Below are positions 30,911-41,905 of a stretch of DNA of 64,000 nucleotides, piece by piece. The position numbers were made by a program, and so were the translations under genes. Origin of the DNA: Zasmidium citrigriseum (Eukaryota > Ascomycota > Dothideomycetes > Mycosphaerellales > Mycosphaerellaceae); the NCBI GenBank assembly GCA_002786025.1, contig NHNW01000018.1, positions 248,001 to 312,000 of the forward strand, written 5' to 3'. Each line of letters opens with the position of its first letter. Position 1 is the stretch's first letter. Below the pieces are notes generated by a model, which saw only the letters and a program-made list of their open reading frames with translations, was not told the DNA's origin and ran no database searches.

Positions 30911-31100
30911 CGCATGCGGCAGGCGGGAATTTGGTCATCCGCCTGCCGCATGCCACCGATTTCGTGATGCCTGTGAGAGTGTCAGTCTTTGTCAGGGTCG
31001 TAGTGATGTGAAGTACTCACCGCCGAAGCGACAACCACACGATGGTTGCGCATCGCATGCGGCAGGCGGGAATTTGGTCATCCGCCTGCCGCATGCCACC
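30908..31100. repeat. Two near-identical cassettes, each with a 15-bp perfect palindrome
   Basis: The block holding GCATGCGGCAGGCGG, a 12-base loop (GAATTTGGTCAT) and its exact reverse complement occurs at 30912-30953 and again at 31055-31096. Each copy is followed on the plus strand by ATGCCACCGAT and preceded by an ACACGATGGTTGCGCATC segment, a third copy of which lies at about 30752. On the minus strand each cassette ends at a GTGAGT or GTAAGC donor and begins after an ACAG acceptor, so they behave like duplicated exons. Confidence 0.85.
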
Positions 31101-31124
31101 GATCTCGAGATCTCTGTGAGGTGA

Positions 31125-31514
31125 TCAGCCATTGAAGGTGTTGTCAGTGTGTGGAGAACTCACCGCCGAAGCGACGAGGCCGCGTCCAGTCCGCATTTCA
31201 TCGACAGGGGGCCGGCCTTGATGACGAGGATGTAGGCCGACCCCCTGGGGCGCCGGGGCACCGAGAGCCTTCAAAAGGATTGTCAGGTTGTTGCTGTTGT
31301 TGGAAGAGGAAGCAGGAGACGAAGCCGAGTAGGCGAAGAAGAAGTCCAGCGAGCTAGCGATGGGGTCCGTGCTCAGGCCCAGGCAGGCAGCGATGACGGG
31401 AGCCCGTAACGTCACGACGTTGCCGCGAACGGCGCAAAATGGCATCGGCCAAGTAGGTATTATCAACTTGCAAGAAATCTCGAAAGAGACAGAGCAGGTG
31501 AACGCCGATTGCAC
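31125..31514 (-). pseudogene. Frameshifted 5' part of the 30.2-31.2 kb gene, or a relic
   Basis: Minus-strand frame reads DPIASSLDFFFAYSASSPA and NNLTILLKALGAPAPQG. Then the protein-like continuation (SAYILVIKAGPLSMKCGLDA) is in another frame. The switch falls on a run of five G (plus-strand C at 31241-31245). It ends in the same LRR/GTGAGT exon end as the downstream cassettes. Either a dead gene or a base-calling slip in a homopolymer. Confidence 0.4.
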
Positions 31515-32076
31515 TGCAAGGGCTCCACGAGGCTGGGCGAATACCAGGAGGAGGAGCTTCCACTATGAGTCCACCAATCGGTCCCTCGAGTTGAAAGATT
31601 CTATATGATAGCTGGAGAGGCTTGGATGCCACAGCAAAAGACTTCATCCATGGAGATACTACACACCGCTGGTCCGCATTAGCACGTTGGTCTCGCCCAC
31701 AGCCTCGTCCGAGGATCAACGGTCAGTCCAACAACATCTAGACTGGTGAGCTTCTGCTCACCATCCCTAGAGGAGCTCCTGCCTACATGCAGCCCAGCTT
31801 CCCTTTGACCGTCGACTTTGAGTCAAAGCAGACCGGACCTTCCTTTGGCGTGCCTTCCACTCCCTCAACCGCCCTGGGTCCAAGCTCTCTTCCCGTCTCC
31901 AAAAGCTGCCAGTCTCCTCCCTCTCCTCTTGCTTTTCTCTTCTCAACTCAAACCTCACACCCAAAACCACGCCAAACATGCCAGCAACAACATACAACCA
32001 CCATCACAACCACCACAGGCCTCCAGAGCCTTGAGCAACGACCGCACCAACGACGACAGCAAGCACAGCACAGACG
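31515..32076. other. Intergenic, nothing supported
   Basis: CT/CA-rich toward 32076, as a fungal 5' UTR would be. Confidence 0.4.
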
Positions 32077-32570
32077 ATGCCGCCTCCCTGGGATCATCCC
32101 CCCAGGGTGCCCGTCGAGGGTCCTGGCCAGTGTAAGTCAATCTCCATCATCTCACGCCTGGTTGGCAGTGCCTCGCTGTCATCGCCCGAGCACCCCATCT
32201 TCCTCTCCCGAAACACCATCCACCCGAGCTTCGTCCACCTCCTCCTTGATAGATACCAACCTCATCACAGCGGCCGGGACCCTGCGCTGCTACAATCTGG
32301 CGGCGGCAGCGGGCGAGCAAGTCGCACTACCAGAAAGCCTGCAGCCCGAGATCATGCGCCTCGATGTCGACAAGAACGACAACATTGTGGGAAGCCACTG
32401 GGCTGGATGGGGCCACTCTCAGGCTCGCAAGAGGAGGCCATCAGTCTCTTGTCTTTGGACAAGGTCCTGGAGGCTTTCAACATGTGGTCAAGACAAGCTT
32501 CATATGTTCATGGTACAGAATTCATTTCCGAAAGCTTGTGCACTCTGTTCCGACTTCACAACTGTACTCT
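32077..32570 (+). pseudogene. Spliced frame with a frameshift, unknown family
   Basis: ATG at 32077 opens MPPPWDHPPRVPVEGPGQ, then a GTAAGT donor at 32132 and an acceptor at 32251-32252 resume a protein-like frame (TLRCYNLAAAAGEQVALPES, RLDVDKNDNIVGSHWAGW). At the GGGG near 32409 the sensible frame changes (SGSQEEAISLLSLDKVLEAF). One extra or missing G would explain it. Not recognised. Confidence 0.35.
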
Positions 32571-32644
32571 CTTCTCTCACGTGCATCCTTCACTTCTCCT
32601 GACTCCTGCCTTCACATTCCCGTCCATCGCTCATCACATGCTCC

Positions 32645-32995
32645 TCACTCATCGTCTCCCTCATCAGCTGCTTCCACCTCATATGCAAGATCGTTGATCC
32701 GCATCTTCAACTCCCAAAACTCCGCTCTTGCCCGAGGGCTGACTCCCCACAAAGTACCCATGATGAACCTCTTCACAAGATCGGTCAATCTCGGGTCCTC
32801 ATTCGTCTTGTATATCAGGTGCAGGCGGCTGAGGATCCTGCCCAGTAAGCCGTGCGCCATATCACATGCATCCTGCAGTATCGGCTCCACATCCTCTTCG
32901 GCCGCCGGGCTTCTGACGGTGGCGTCTCCATCGTTCATGTGAACTCTCTTGGCGGACTGGATCTCCGAAAGGACTTCGATGTAGGTGAGCGTCAT
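32645..32995 (-). CDS. Small helical protein of unknown function
   Basis: 116 residues from the ATG at 32995, minus strand: MTLTYIEVLSEIQSAKRVHM, CDMAHGLLGRILSRLHLIYK, ARAEFWELKMRINDLAYEVE and an acidic end. Amphipathic helices, no known family. The frame stays open upstream to 33247 but that part is Ser/His-rich and looks like UTR. Confidence 0.5.
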   Translation of the reverse strand: MTLTYIEVLSEIQSAKRVHMNDGDATVRSPAAEEDVEPILQDACDMAHGLLGRILSRLHLIYKTNEDPRLTDLVKRFIMGTLWGVSPRARAEFWELKMRINDLAYEVEAADEGDDE

Positions 32996-33025
32996 CTTGT
33001 GATCGCTTGTATGGGCTTGACTGAA

Positions 33026-33044
33026 GCTTGTGCTTGTGCTTGTG
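33026..33044 (+). repeat. CTTGTG microsatellite
   Basis: Three tandem CTTGTG units. Looser GCTTGTGA copies continue to about 33130. Confidence 0.7.
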
Positions 33045-33049
33045 ATTTT

Positions 33050-34595
33050 GCCGAGTGATGGTGGCCTGGCTTGTGATGCTGAATGAGGTCGAAGCTTGTG
33101 AGAAGTGCTTGTGATGGCGCTGTAGGAGGCTTGTGATGGTCGAAGTGATCTGCTGTTGAGTCGTGTCGTACTGAAGCCACATGTGAGCCAGCTGGATGGA
33201 TTTGCCAGTGCGCCAAGCCCAGGCTGCCCAGCCCCTTTTGAGTGCATTCGTCTCCAGCATCACTCAGCACTCTACGCCAACGAAAGTGCTTATAGTGTAT
33301 GGATAATAGTATAGAGAGTATAGAGAAAGAGTGACTCTACAGCAGGAATTGAGCTGTCATACGCAGCCTTATGTCATATGCGATGAGCAATGTGAAATTG
33401 AGGTTACCTGCATGCTCATTATTCAGTGAGGTACCTGGTACCAGACTGCGGGACCACTATCATATCTTGATTATCGTTCTGGCCTCAGCTACTCTCTCCT
33501 CTCAAATCACATCCACCCCTTTCAATGACTCTCCATCTCCCGCTTGTCCTGCTCTTTGACCAATTCGCCATCTCTTCTCGCCGTTGAAGCAAGCCAACAC
33601 ACGCAGGCCATGGCGCGTGGGTGACGGCAAGAGGCAAGGCTGCTGTGCTTGATTGTTGAGCACACGGACACCGCTCACAAAGCTCCAGCATCCCAGACTT
33701 CCCAAACAGAATCCGTCGAGACCCCAGGCCGTACAGTGTAACACCCCTACCCCAAGTAGTAACCCCCAAGTGACAACAGTCTATTTAAAACAGCGCCAAA
33801 ACGTCGTAGTAGAAGTCAAGTCCTGCAAGAACCGACATTGCACTCAATCTGTTGCCCTTCAGGGGCGCTTCGTCGTCGTCAGTCCGAGATCGTCGGCCGT
33901 TGGTTCTTGCGGCAGCGATGGCGCTGGGATTGACGAGGCGGCGGTGGATTGGGTGTCTAATTGATAGATCGTTCGAGGTCGAATCGAGACTCGCAGATTG
34001 TAAAGGACTCGAGGGGTCACAATGTCATGACGGTGCTTCTTTTCGCCCAAAGATCGCCTAGCTCCTTCGTTCGCTCGATCGGTGGGGATGCTCTCGCTGG
34101 TCCTGTTCCTTGCGCGGACATCTGGATGGAGGCTGAGTCACTCAAACTCTCAGCGCTCGCTTATAGAAAGGGTGTCATTGACTGCTCAGGACTCGCCTTC
34201 GACCACGGGATTCTTCGTTCGTTGGGTCGGGACATCTGGGCGCTGAAGTCGGGCTGCGCGATTGCAGTACTGACGTTTCCGATGCTGTTGTATTTGATGG
34301 GCGTGGAAGTGAAGTTGTTGAAGAAGGTTGTAGGTTGCGGTCGTCGTAGTTCTTGCATGTCTGGATTGAGCTGGTTTGGAAAGCGAGAGAGTCTTCCAGC
34401 GCGAGTGTTTGCTCGGCTGCCATCTCGACGCTTCACTTCATTCGACTCAGAACAATTTAAAACTGCATCACACCGTCCAAACTCTTGATATTTGAACACC
34501 CAACTAACCACGCATCAACAGGTTCGCTAGCGCAGACGCACCCAGAGATTCGATAGATCCGAAACCGCACGAGTGCTCCCTGCACGTCCGCCATC
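33050..34595. other. Gene-poor stretch with one weak minus-strand frame
   Basis: 34161-34511 (minus) is open for about 116 codons and reads like a disordered protein (TTFFNNFTSTPIKYNSIGNV), directly divergent from the gene at 34596. No family, no intron evidence. The rest shows nothing. Confidence 0.35.
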
Positions 34596-34841
34596 ATGTC
34601 CATGCGAGAACCTCACTGGAAATTGAATGAAGCTCGCCGCCAGGACCGTGAAGATGATGAAAAAAAGGAGAAGAGAGAGCGCAAAGCCAAGCAGCGGATC
34701 GCGAAAGAGCGCAAGAGGAAGAGAAAAGGCAAGATTCAGTGGCGGGACATGGTGATCAAGTATATCTTTGCGTTGGTGTTCGTTGGCTTCGTGGTATGGC
34801 TGATTACCACCATCAAGGCGACCTTTCGGAATGACGGGTGA
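34596..34841 (+). CDS. Small tail-anchored-type membrane protein
   Basis: 81 residues, one exon, ATG at 34596. Residues 12-48 are almost entirely charged and mostly Lys/Arg (KKEKRERKAKQRIAKERKRK). A single transmembrane helix follows at about 53-71 (VIKYIFALVFVGFVVWLIT), leaving only about 10 residues after it. That is the layout of a tail-anchored protein with a basic cytosolic domain. No family recognised. The clean layout argues that it is a real gene. Confidence 0.7.
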   Translation: MSMREPHWKLNEARRQDREDDEKKEKRERKAKQRIAKERKRKRKGKIQWRDMVIKYIFALVFVGFVVWLITTIKATFRNDG

Positions 34842-37275
34842 GAAAGGAGCTCGTCAGAGGTCTTATATGGAACGAATCAAGAGTTTGCAGGGTTACAAAG
34901 GCAAGTCCCAGATGTATGCCTGGTCCAAATTAGTCAAGACGGGAATTGAACCTCTCAAGGCCAATACTCCCTCCGTGGAGTCTGAAACAACGCAGTATCT
35001 TCCAGTCGGGCGCAGAAGGGGATGAGCCTGGAGAGAGTCTCGGTCCGACTGCCTGGATGAGACTGCACTGCAACCTGCGCATCCGAACGCAGTCATGGTT
35101 CGTACGGAAGACAGAAGGAAAGTTTTGTTCTTTGTTCCCTGGGTCGTTCTCGCAAACAATAGCTCTGTCCATGCCATTCATACCCAGCACGATTCTCTTT
35201 CATCAGACCCGCCCGTTGAGAGTATCCGCGACGAACGCCTTGGGCAAGAGTTGCTACAAGTCATACTTCTCTTTCGAAGACAGCAGAAGCCCACACCGAG
35301 CCGCCCAAGAAACCCTCAACCTTCCGCCCGATCTCGACACTGGTCATGCCCAAGAACGCCCACACCCAACCAAGACTCCAGCCAGGACAAAATAGGACCG
35401 GCAAGCAAAAGCGGACCATTAGAAGACGAGACCAAATGCTCGGGTCCCGTGCTCAACATGTCTTATTCGGCAGCGTGGCTCGTGCTGGGAATGGCCCTCA
35501 ATACGCAACACATCAAGTTCCACCTGCGCAAGTTTTCGTACTTTCTACGCCATCATCTGCGCTTCCACAGCCTCCTCTTGTGCCTCCTCCATCTGGCTGG
35601 AAGGCATGGACGGGAGGACGCTTCGCGAGGCTCTGGGCCAAATGGATCAGTGCGGTCGTCTGGGCGGTTGAAATGGTGGAGAGGCTATTCTGATATGCAA
35701 ACGTGAGCCATACGAGGAGAAGAAGACCTCTGTCGTCAACATGTGGCAGCTTTGAAGTATATCCACAATGGAATGCATGGCCGCCTTCGAAGATCATTGC
35801 GAGTTGGAACATCGGGGGCTCGGATTACCAATGAGTCGACTCACAACAAGCTTTGGGCGTCGAAAAGATGGTGAGGTACCGGTGATGGACGACGGCAAGG
35901 CGAGTTTGCTGTATGCAATTCGAGAACGCTTGGGTTGAGAAGCATACGATTTGAAGAGTAGACATTGAGTTTTGCGTTTCCATGGTACACACACAGCCTT
36001 CCAAAAAGCCAAGCTTCTCCCAACGTCCTGTGCTCATATCTCCCCTCCAAGTCCTTCACCATCGATCTCCAGTCCCAGTTCTTCCACCGAAGATTCAGCC
36101 AAAGGGAAAGCTCGCACCCGGAGACAATTGATATCCCACAATAGTCAAACAGATGAAGAACGCCGGACGACGTTCTCCGTCTATCTGACTATTGTGGGAT
36201 GCAAATCATCGCCAGGTGAAGCTTTCCCGATGGGTCTCCGTCCATGCCTCTGGTCCTTCATCCTGACGTGGGTGCACGGCCTGCACAGGCAGTTGCAGCG
36301 GGTGTCGGCGGAGGTGTTGTCGTTACAAAGCTCTTGTCGGCGGGCGCTTTGTGCGCTGCCCTCGAGCAGAAACCTGTAGATAAAAATTCGCACGGTCAGC
36401 AAAATCCAAAGACAATGCTGCCGTGCTGGTCTCCGCAGCCATTCCACCGCGCCTGGAGTCTGTGGACACCCGGGTTGCTGCAAGTGCTGACAGGTAGTGC
36501 CTTTGCGGATGTCCTCACATCCAGCACACCAGAACACAAGCAGCGGGCGTACTCCACCGAAGTGAAGCAGAGGAACGGGCGGGGTCCTGTGCTATAAGCT
36601 GCATGCTTTTGCCGTGGCAGTCGTCCCCCCGGTCGACCAGCACCGCTCAACACAGGATAAGGAAAGGAGGGGGGAGCGAGTGGGTATACGTCCTCGTCCG
36701 CTGCGGCGAATGGGTGTTTCCTCAACCATTAGTACGCGAACGTACCTTGCATGTAGAAGGGGCGTCTTCTTGTGCGAGAGCTGTTGCTGCCGGTGGGCGG
36801 ATGCAGGGCATGCCACGTTGGCGGTCGGTTGGATACGTGCGTGTGTCTAAGAGAAGTCAGTTGCTGGTCGGATGAAGTTTGATGGTTTGGGTGCTTGCCT
36901 TGAAGTGTAAGATGGAAAGAGCAACGAAGACGCTGGTCTTGTTGCAGAGCGTTGGCGGATGCTCTCGATGAAGTGGAGATCGTATCAACTGAGCTGAAAG
37001 GCGATGCGGTGGAGATGAACAACCGTGAAGCGACGAGAGTAGAATGTGGTGATGATGGTATGGTGGTTGATGTTGATGAGGGCGAGAGCGTGAAAACAGC
37101 AGGCCCGCTGATCGAAATTCGGGAGACGCTAGTGCGCCTGGCTTGAGCGTCTCAAGAGGGAAGGAACCACAGCAGCGTGAGCCAGAACAACTCCAAACCA
37201 AGATACCAACACTCACAACATTCACACCAACAATCTCCGACACACCATCAAACTACCAACCCACTGAACACCGCA
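34842..37275. other. 2.4 kb without a firm gene; weak plus-strand frames
   Basis: 35346-35693 (+, 115 codons, ends WISAVVWAVEMVERLF) and 36244-36597 (+, 117 codons) are open but unsupported. 36958-37146 reads as an acidic protein segment (DALDEVEIVSTELKGDAVEM) without an in-frame ATG, possibly a last exon after the CTTGTTGCAG acceptor at 36946. A strong hairpin lies at 36133-36200. Confidence 0.35.
36133..36200. repeat. 30-bp inverted repeat (hairpin, 8-base loop)
   Basis: ATCCCACAATAGTCA at 36133 is the exact reverse complement of TGACTATTGTGGGAT ending at 36200. The inner 15 bases of each arm match with about four mismatches. Confidence 0.9.
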
Positions 37276-37786
37276 ATGGCCGCCTCTCCAGCTCGCAACG
37301 TCTTCGGGATACTGTTCGTATCCAATGCCACCTTCCGCGCCTCGCTCCCGGCGATTGGAGCCATCCCAACCATCCGCTTTGCAGGCGAGGTGATCTTGTT
37401 CGGCGAGCTCAGCACACATCGTAAAGATTCCTTCCCGCCATTGCCTTAGAAGATACGGAGCTTACAGACACCCTTACAGAGCCTAATACCGCCTCAGAGG
37501 AGGAGATCGCTTGCGTTTGGTTTGCCAATGGCACGTGGGAGTGGGAGGGAGAGGACGGCGAGGTGGAGGTGCAGGAGTACGACTCGCCCTTTGCTCTGCG
37601 CCTGGATGTGGAGACCGTCTCGACCATGGTGGAAGTACGGTTCTCGCTGGAAGACATGTACGTTCTGGTGCTGAAGCATTGATCAATGGCATGGATACTG
37701 ACGTTCTGAACAGAGAGAAGATCATGGACGACGACTCGCTGCCGTACGAGGTGAAGCTGCAGATCCGGAACGGCTGGGATGTTTAG
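37276..37786 (+). CDS. Small acidic protein of unknown function
   Basis: Three exons: 37276-37420, 37468-37657 and 37714-37786, 135 residues. The second intron is very clear (GTACGT, TACTGACG, ACAG). The first uses GTAAAG and CTTACAG and keeps frame. Reads ARNVFGILFVSNATFRASLP, then EEIACVWFANGTWEWEGEDG and LPYEVKLQIRNGWDV. Beta-rich and acidic. Not recognised. Confidence 0.6.
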
Positions 37787-39597
37787 AAGAGGAGGGTCAA
37801 TACTTCATCGCCCACCATACAGCAGCCAGCAAATGCGCGCTTCTTTCGCTTCCTCCCTGCCGCTGCATCCCTTCCAATCGACCCATTCCGAGCTTTCTAT
37901 CGTAGACATCCCTACCGTAGCCGACTTCATAGGTCTCGACGTTGCTTTTGCCACCATTTCCGCGCCAGGGAAGGAGGATCTCCGTGAGAAGGTAGGGTAC
38001 AGCAATGAAAGAATTGGTTGAAAGAGAATGCGTATGCTGTGCTTGAACATGAACTACAGCATTGAGATACCTGCCCACAAAGCCCCTTGGCTGCATACCA
38101 TGGGAGTTCCTTCCTGCCTCTCGATGGCTCCTTCCATCCCTTGTCCCAAGGCCTTGCCAGCCTTGTATGACCCGTCTCATCCACCGATGAAGAATCGATA
38201 AGGCGTCGGTGTGGGACGCTGTAGCAGGCTCGCAGCTAATCTCAAACGCCTTCGGACGCCGGCGCTGCTGCTGTCTGGGGTTGCTCGACCGCATTCCATC
38301 CGCGAGGCTGCCTGCACTTTGAGCAAAGGGGCCAAAGGGTCTGTTGTCGAGTTGCCGGTTCGTGCGGCTTGCAGGTGAGTCGGAGGCGTCGAGTTGAGCG
38401 AGAAGCGTTCGTGCTGGTGAAGCTGCCGCTGGGTGGACTCGAAGTCATGCTGTTCTCAGGGGCAGGCCGTGCTGTGAGCCGATGAGGCTGAGGACGGCGT
38501 TGTTGTAGCAGATGTAACTTCGGCAGTGGACGTGCATGTGGATTCATACTCGTTCGAAGGGTGATGAGTAGGTGCAGCCGGTCTCGAGGATGGTTGAGAT
38601 GGGCCTTGGAGAGTGATGTGCTCAAGTACGTGAGTCTGCTCAAGATTCATGAGGCTCTCCTTCTCGCTTGACGCGTCCATGTCGTTTCCGGTGCCCCTTT
38701 AGAGGTAGATGATATCGTTGAACAGCTGCTGGTCGTGAGGGGGCGTCTAGTCGGTGGCCTTGGACGCGTCCTGATATGCTCAAATGCCATTCCTCCTCTT
38801 TCAATGGGCAGTCTCGTTCTTGGAACGGTCTTTTGGGAGGTGTAGTTGATCATTGGTGGTTGGTGAAGTGTCGTGATGGTCGTGTCGGGGGCTGTAAAAG
38901 TCGACTGCTGGTGTTCTCGTCGTCGTGGGAGCCCAATTGACAAAAGTAACGTCGTGTATCGGTTGGAGGGAGATATCTGATGGTCATTGCGGTTGGTGGA
39001 AGTTGTTGGCAGTTGGTGGTGGTCGTTGGTGAGGCGGTGGAGGTTCAGGTAGGCCACGCCGTCCACAGGAGGTCCTGGGTGAGTGCGAGTGTCAACGAAG
39101 GTCGTCAAGTAGATGAATATGGATTTGGCCGCGATGGTAGAAGTAGTATTCGATGTTTTCCGATGGTCATCGTCGTCCGCCGCCTGTCCGCCAGGCCTCT
39201 GGCTGATGTTCTGTTGGTCGTTGGTGCTGCTCAGCGGACCACATCAGACCTGACTGACATCGATTGGCACGTCCACCACGGCGGCGGACATCGTATGAGG
39301 TCTGAGAATGACTTCGATACCTATGGAGACCTTCGAGATGCAATGGCGGCCCTCAACATCTATCCGCCACCGCCCTGGAGGCCTCATCGCTGTCTCCCAC
39401 CTCGCTACCTCAGTCCCAAGACCCCCTACACCGTCACGTGCCCCGTCTCCACGACCCTCAGACCCCACTTTCGGAGCCATTCCGCTTCTCAATTCGGCAG
39501 TCATGCTCAGATCTACGCGTGAAGACAGCCCGGAGACTGCGCAGCGGACGCTCCCGCCGCGCTAATTCACTCTAGCGCGACTGCGGCTCTGCCAGAG
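37787..39597. other. 1.8 kb without a firm gene
   Basis: Many overlapping frames on both strands of similar quality, for example 38980-39522 (+) and 39244-39504 (-). None has splice support or family features. Confidence 0.4.
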
Positions 39598-39603
39598 TAT
39601 AAG
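39598..39603 (+). promoter_or_regulatory. TATA box candidate
   Basis: TATAAG, followed by a CA/CT-rich UTR-like tract and within about 110 bases by an intron-like segment (GTACGC ... TTACTGACATCCATCACAG). Suggests a plus-strand transcript start near 39630. Confidence 0.5.
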
Positions 39604-39966
39604 AGAAATCTTCCTTTGACACTCAACCCAAACTCTTCCACTCCAGACACCAGCTCAACAACCATCTTCCAACATCAACAACAACATCTTCTTCCATCAT
39701 TGGTACGCTTCTTCATCCATCATCACTCATCTTCATCAACACTTACTGACATCCATCACAGACATTACCTTCCATCAGCACCGACTGCCATTGCACATCG
39801 GCATTCAGGCTACGTTCCTCCATTCACTCATTGCCGTCCACAGGATGCTGCACACTAACCTTCTTCTCCGTAGCTAGGTCATGCTCTGCTCTGCTCACCG
39901 TCGCTGCTCGCCGGCGGCCGCATACTAACCTCACTAACCTTTGCTTTTTTCGCGCTTTCTTGAGCA

Positions 39967-40272
39967 TTGACTGACTTCTCCCAGATTCTTACTAACCCTC
40001 GCAGGCGCCGCACGATCAGGCAGCACCTTCTCGTGGTGTGCGGTGTCAGTAACCTTCGGGTGAAGCCAAGACTGCCTGCCCGCCGCCAGCCGTCGCCGTC
40101 GCCATCGCAATCGCCGCCGCCAACGCCATGCCATGCCATCCCCCTCCCCTTTTTTGATCACTGACTGACTTGTCACAGACTTGTACTAACCTCGCAGGCG
40201 CCGCACGCTCAGGCAGCACCTTCTCGTGGTGTGCGGTGTCAGTAGCCTTCGGGTGAAGCCAAGACTGCCTGC
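39967..40272 (+). repeat. Direct repeat of a ~110-bp exon-like unit, plus shorter copies
   Basis: 39967-40079 and 40162-40272 are about 95% identical. Each begins like an intron 3' end (CTGACTT...CAG, TACTAACC..CTCGCAG) and continues GGCGCCGCACG and ACCTTCTCGTGGTGTGCGGT. A related 28-base unit (GACTGCGCTGACAT, TTCACAGATCCT) occurs at 40294 and 40378. Confidence 0.85.
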
Positions 40273-40405
40273 TCCCCTTTCCCCTCCTTCTTGACTGCGC
40301 TGACATCTTCACAGATCCTCATCTGCTCGGGCCTTCGGCTCTGCTCTGCTGCTCGCCGCTCCCCTTCCCCACTTGTTGACTGCGCTGACATTTTCACAGA
40401 TCCTT

Positions 40406-41905
40406 TCATCAACTGTATCATCACACTTGCCATTGGCTGATTGGCAGCACCTCATCTTGGCTTGTTCTACTTTTTTCATCATTTCCAGGCGTTCGCGCTT
40501 GGCCATGAAGAAGAATGTCCCTCAATTCCTTCTTCCCACCAGAGACTGAGAATGTCTGACTCGCCAGCTTCACGCCTCGCTCTTCGCAGCCAGAAGTTGT
40601 CGACATGACCTCTTCCGCAGCAGAATTCGCCAGCATTTCAGCCAGACCTCTGCGCTGCAGCTGACCATCTCCTCTCTCTCCCAACCTCAAGATTATTCCA
40701 CGCTCACATCGCAGCATTTCAGGGTCTTGTTGCGTGCCAAATGCAGGCGACGCTGAAGCCGACGCTCGAGCCTGCTCTCCAGCAACACGCAACTCGACGC
40801 GTCGCAAAGAAGACATTCCCACGGTGAGGACCATTTCATGTTTTGATAACGTCTTATTCATGAGCTGGAGAAGCAGATGTTCCATCTTTTCCGCGTGCAT
40901 CGCGAGGAATTGGGCAGCAAACGCGTGCTGCAGCTGGCTTTGAGGTCCGCCTAGCGCTGGGCGACTATCCATCTCCTCTTCCGTCGTCGGCTTCACCGCA
41001 GCCATCGCACATCGAGTCTCGTCGGATAGCCTTTTGCGAAATGGCAAGTGCGAATTCTCTCAAGTTGACAATATTTTGCGGCCAAATCAAGAACACGCAG
41101 GAAGATCGAGGACCATCAGCCCCAAACCGCACATCCGGTCCACCAGCAAACATCCACTAGCCGAAGAACCACCAGCGAAGAGTCACCAGCGAAGGATCAC
41201 CGGCAGAGGCTGCTCTCCGCCAGCAAGCCTGCCATCGAGAACAAGCACGACACCGGCCGGCACTGGATTTCCACCATGCCTCTGTCAGAAATCGATTCAT
41301 CAATGCCAGCTCGCACACGTCGACGCCTAAAGGCAAGTCCCCCACGCCCATCTGCTTTCGCGAATTTGGCAAGGGTACAATCCTCATCTACGAATATCGG
41401 TGGTTGGCAAAGGGTCAAGTATTTGGGTCTTTAGAAGACCGGCGACTGCGGCGGGCAAGCATGGTTGTACCCAGAAAAACGGAGAGAATTTTGGATAATA
41501 CCGCCCAGTTGGCCACTTACCAGCCGCTTGGGCCCACAAAAGAACGTAGAGCCTGGCTTGCCGGCCTATTTGTGCGGTCCCGTCCTGCACCGAGCATTCA
41601 AGTTCGAGGTGACGAGAGCTTGGGACCCTGCTTTCATGGCCAGAGTTCAAGGCTTCTCAGCGTCATCAGCGATCAGATCAAGCACGGAGGACTGAGTCAA
41701 TGCCTGGGATTTCGGCAGCATCTACGAGACCGCGAGGAGCGAGATCACGAACAGCGATCGGTTCGAAGTTCCTCGTCCTCTCCGAGTACCTGACGTCCGT
41801 AAGTCGTCGAACATTCAATCCCAGCCGCGGCCGGTCGGCGAACCAGAGAGGCTCATATACATGGATCGCAACCTTTCGAACTTTGTCAGGATGCTTTAGT
41901 CAGAG
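40406..41905. other. 1.5 kb without a firm gene
   Basis: 40421-41047 (minus, about 208 codons) is open but looks low-quality. Short plus frames such as MQATLKPTLEPALQQHATRR at 40741 end at a GTGAGG donor-like site. Possibly a continuation of the transcript starting near 39630. Confidence 0.3.

Noticed and set aside
30908..31100. CRISPR-like pattern of palindromic repeats with spacing
   Set aside because: Only two copies, in a nuclear fungal sequence, and the copies extend over the whole segment including the 'spacer'.
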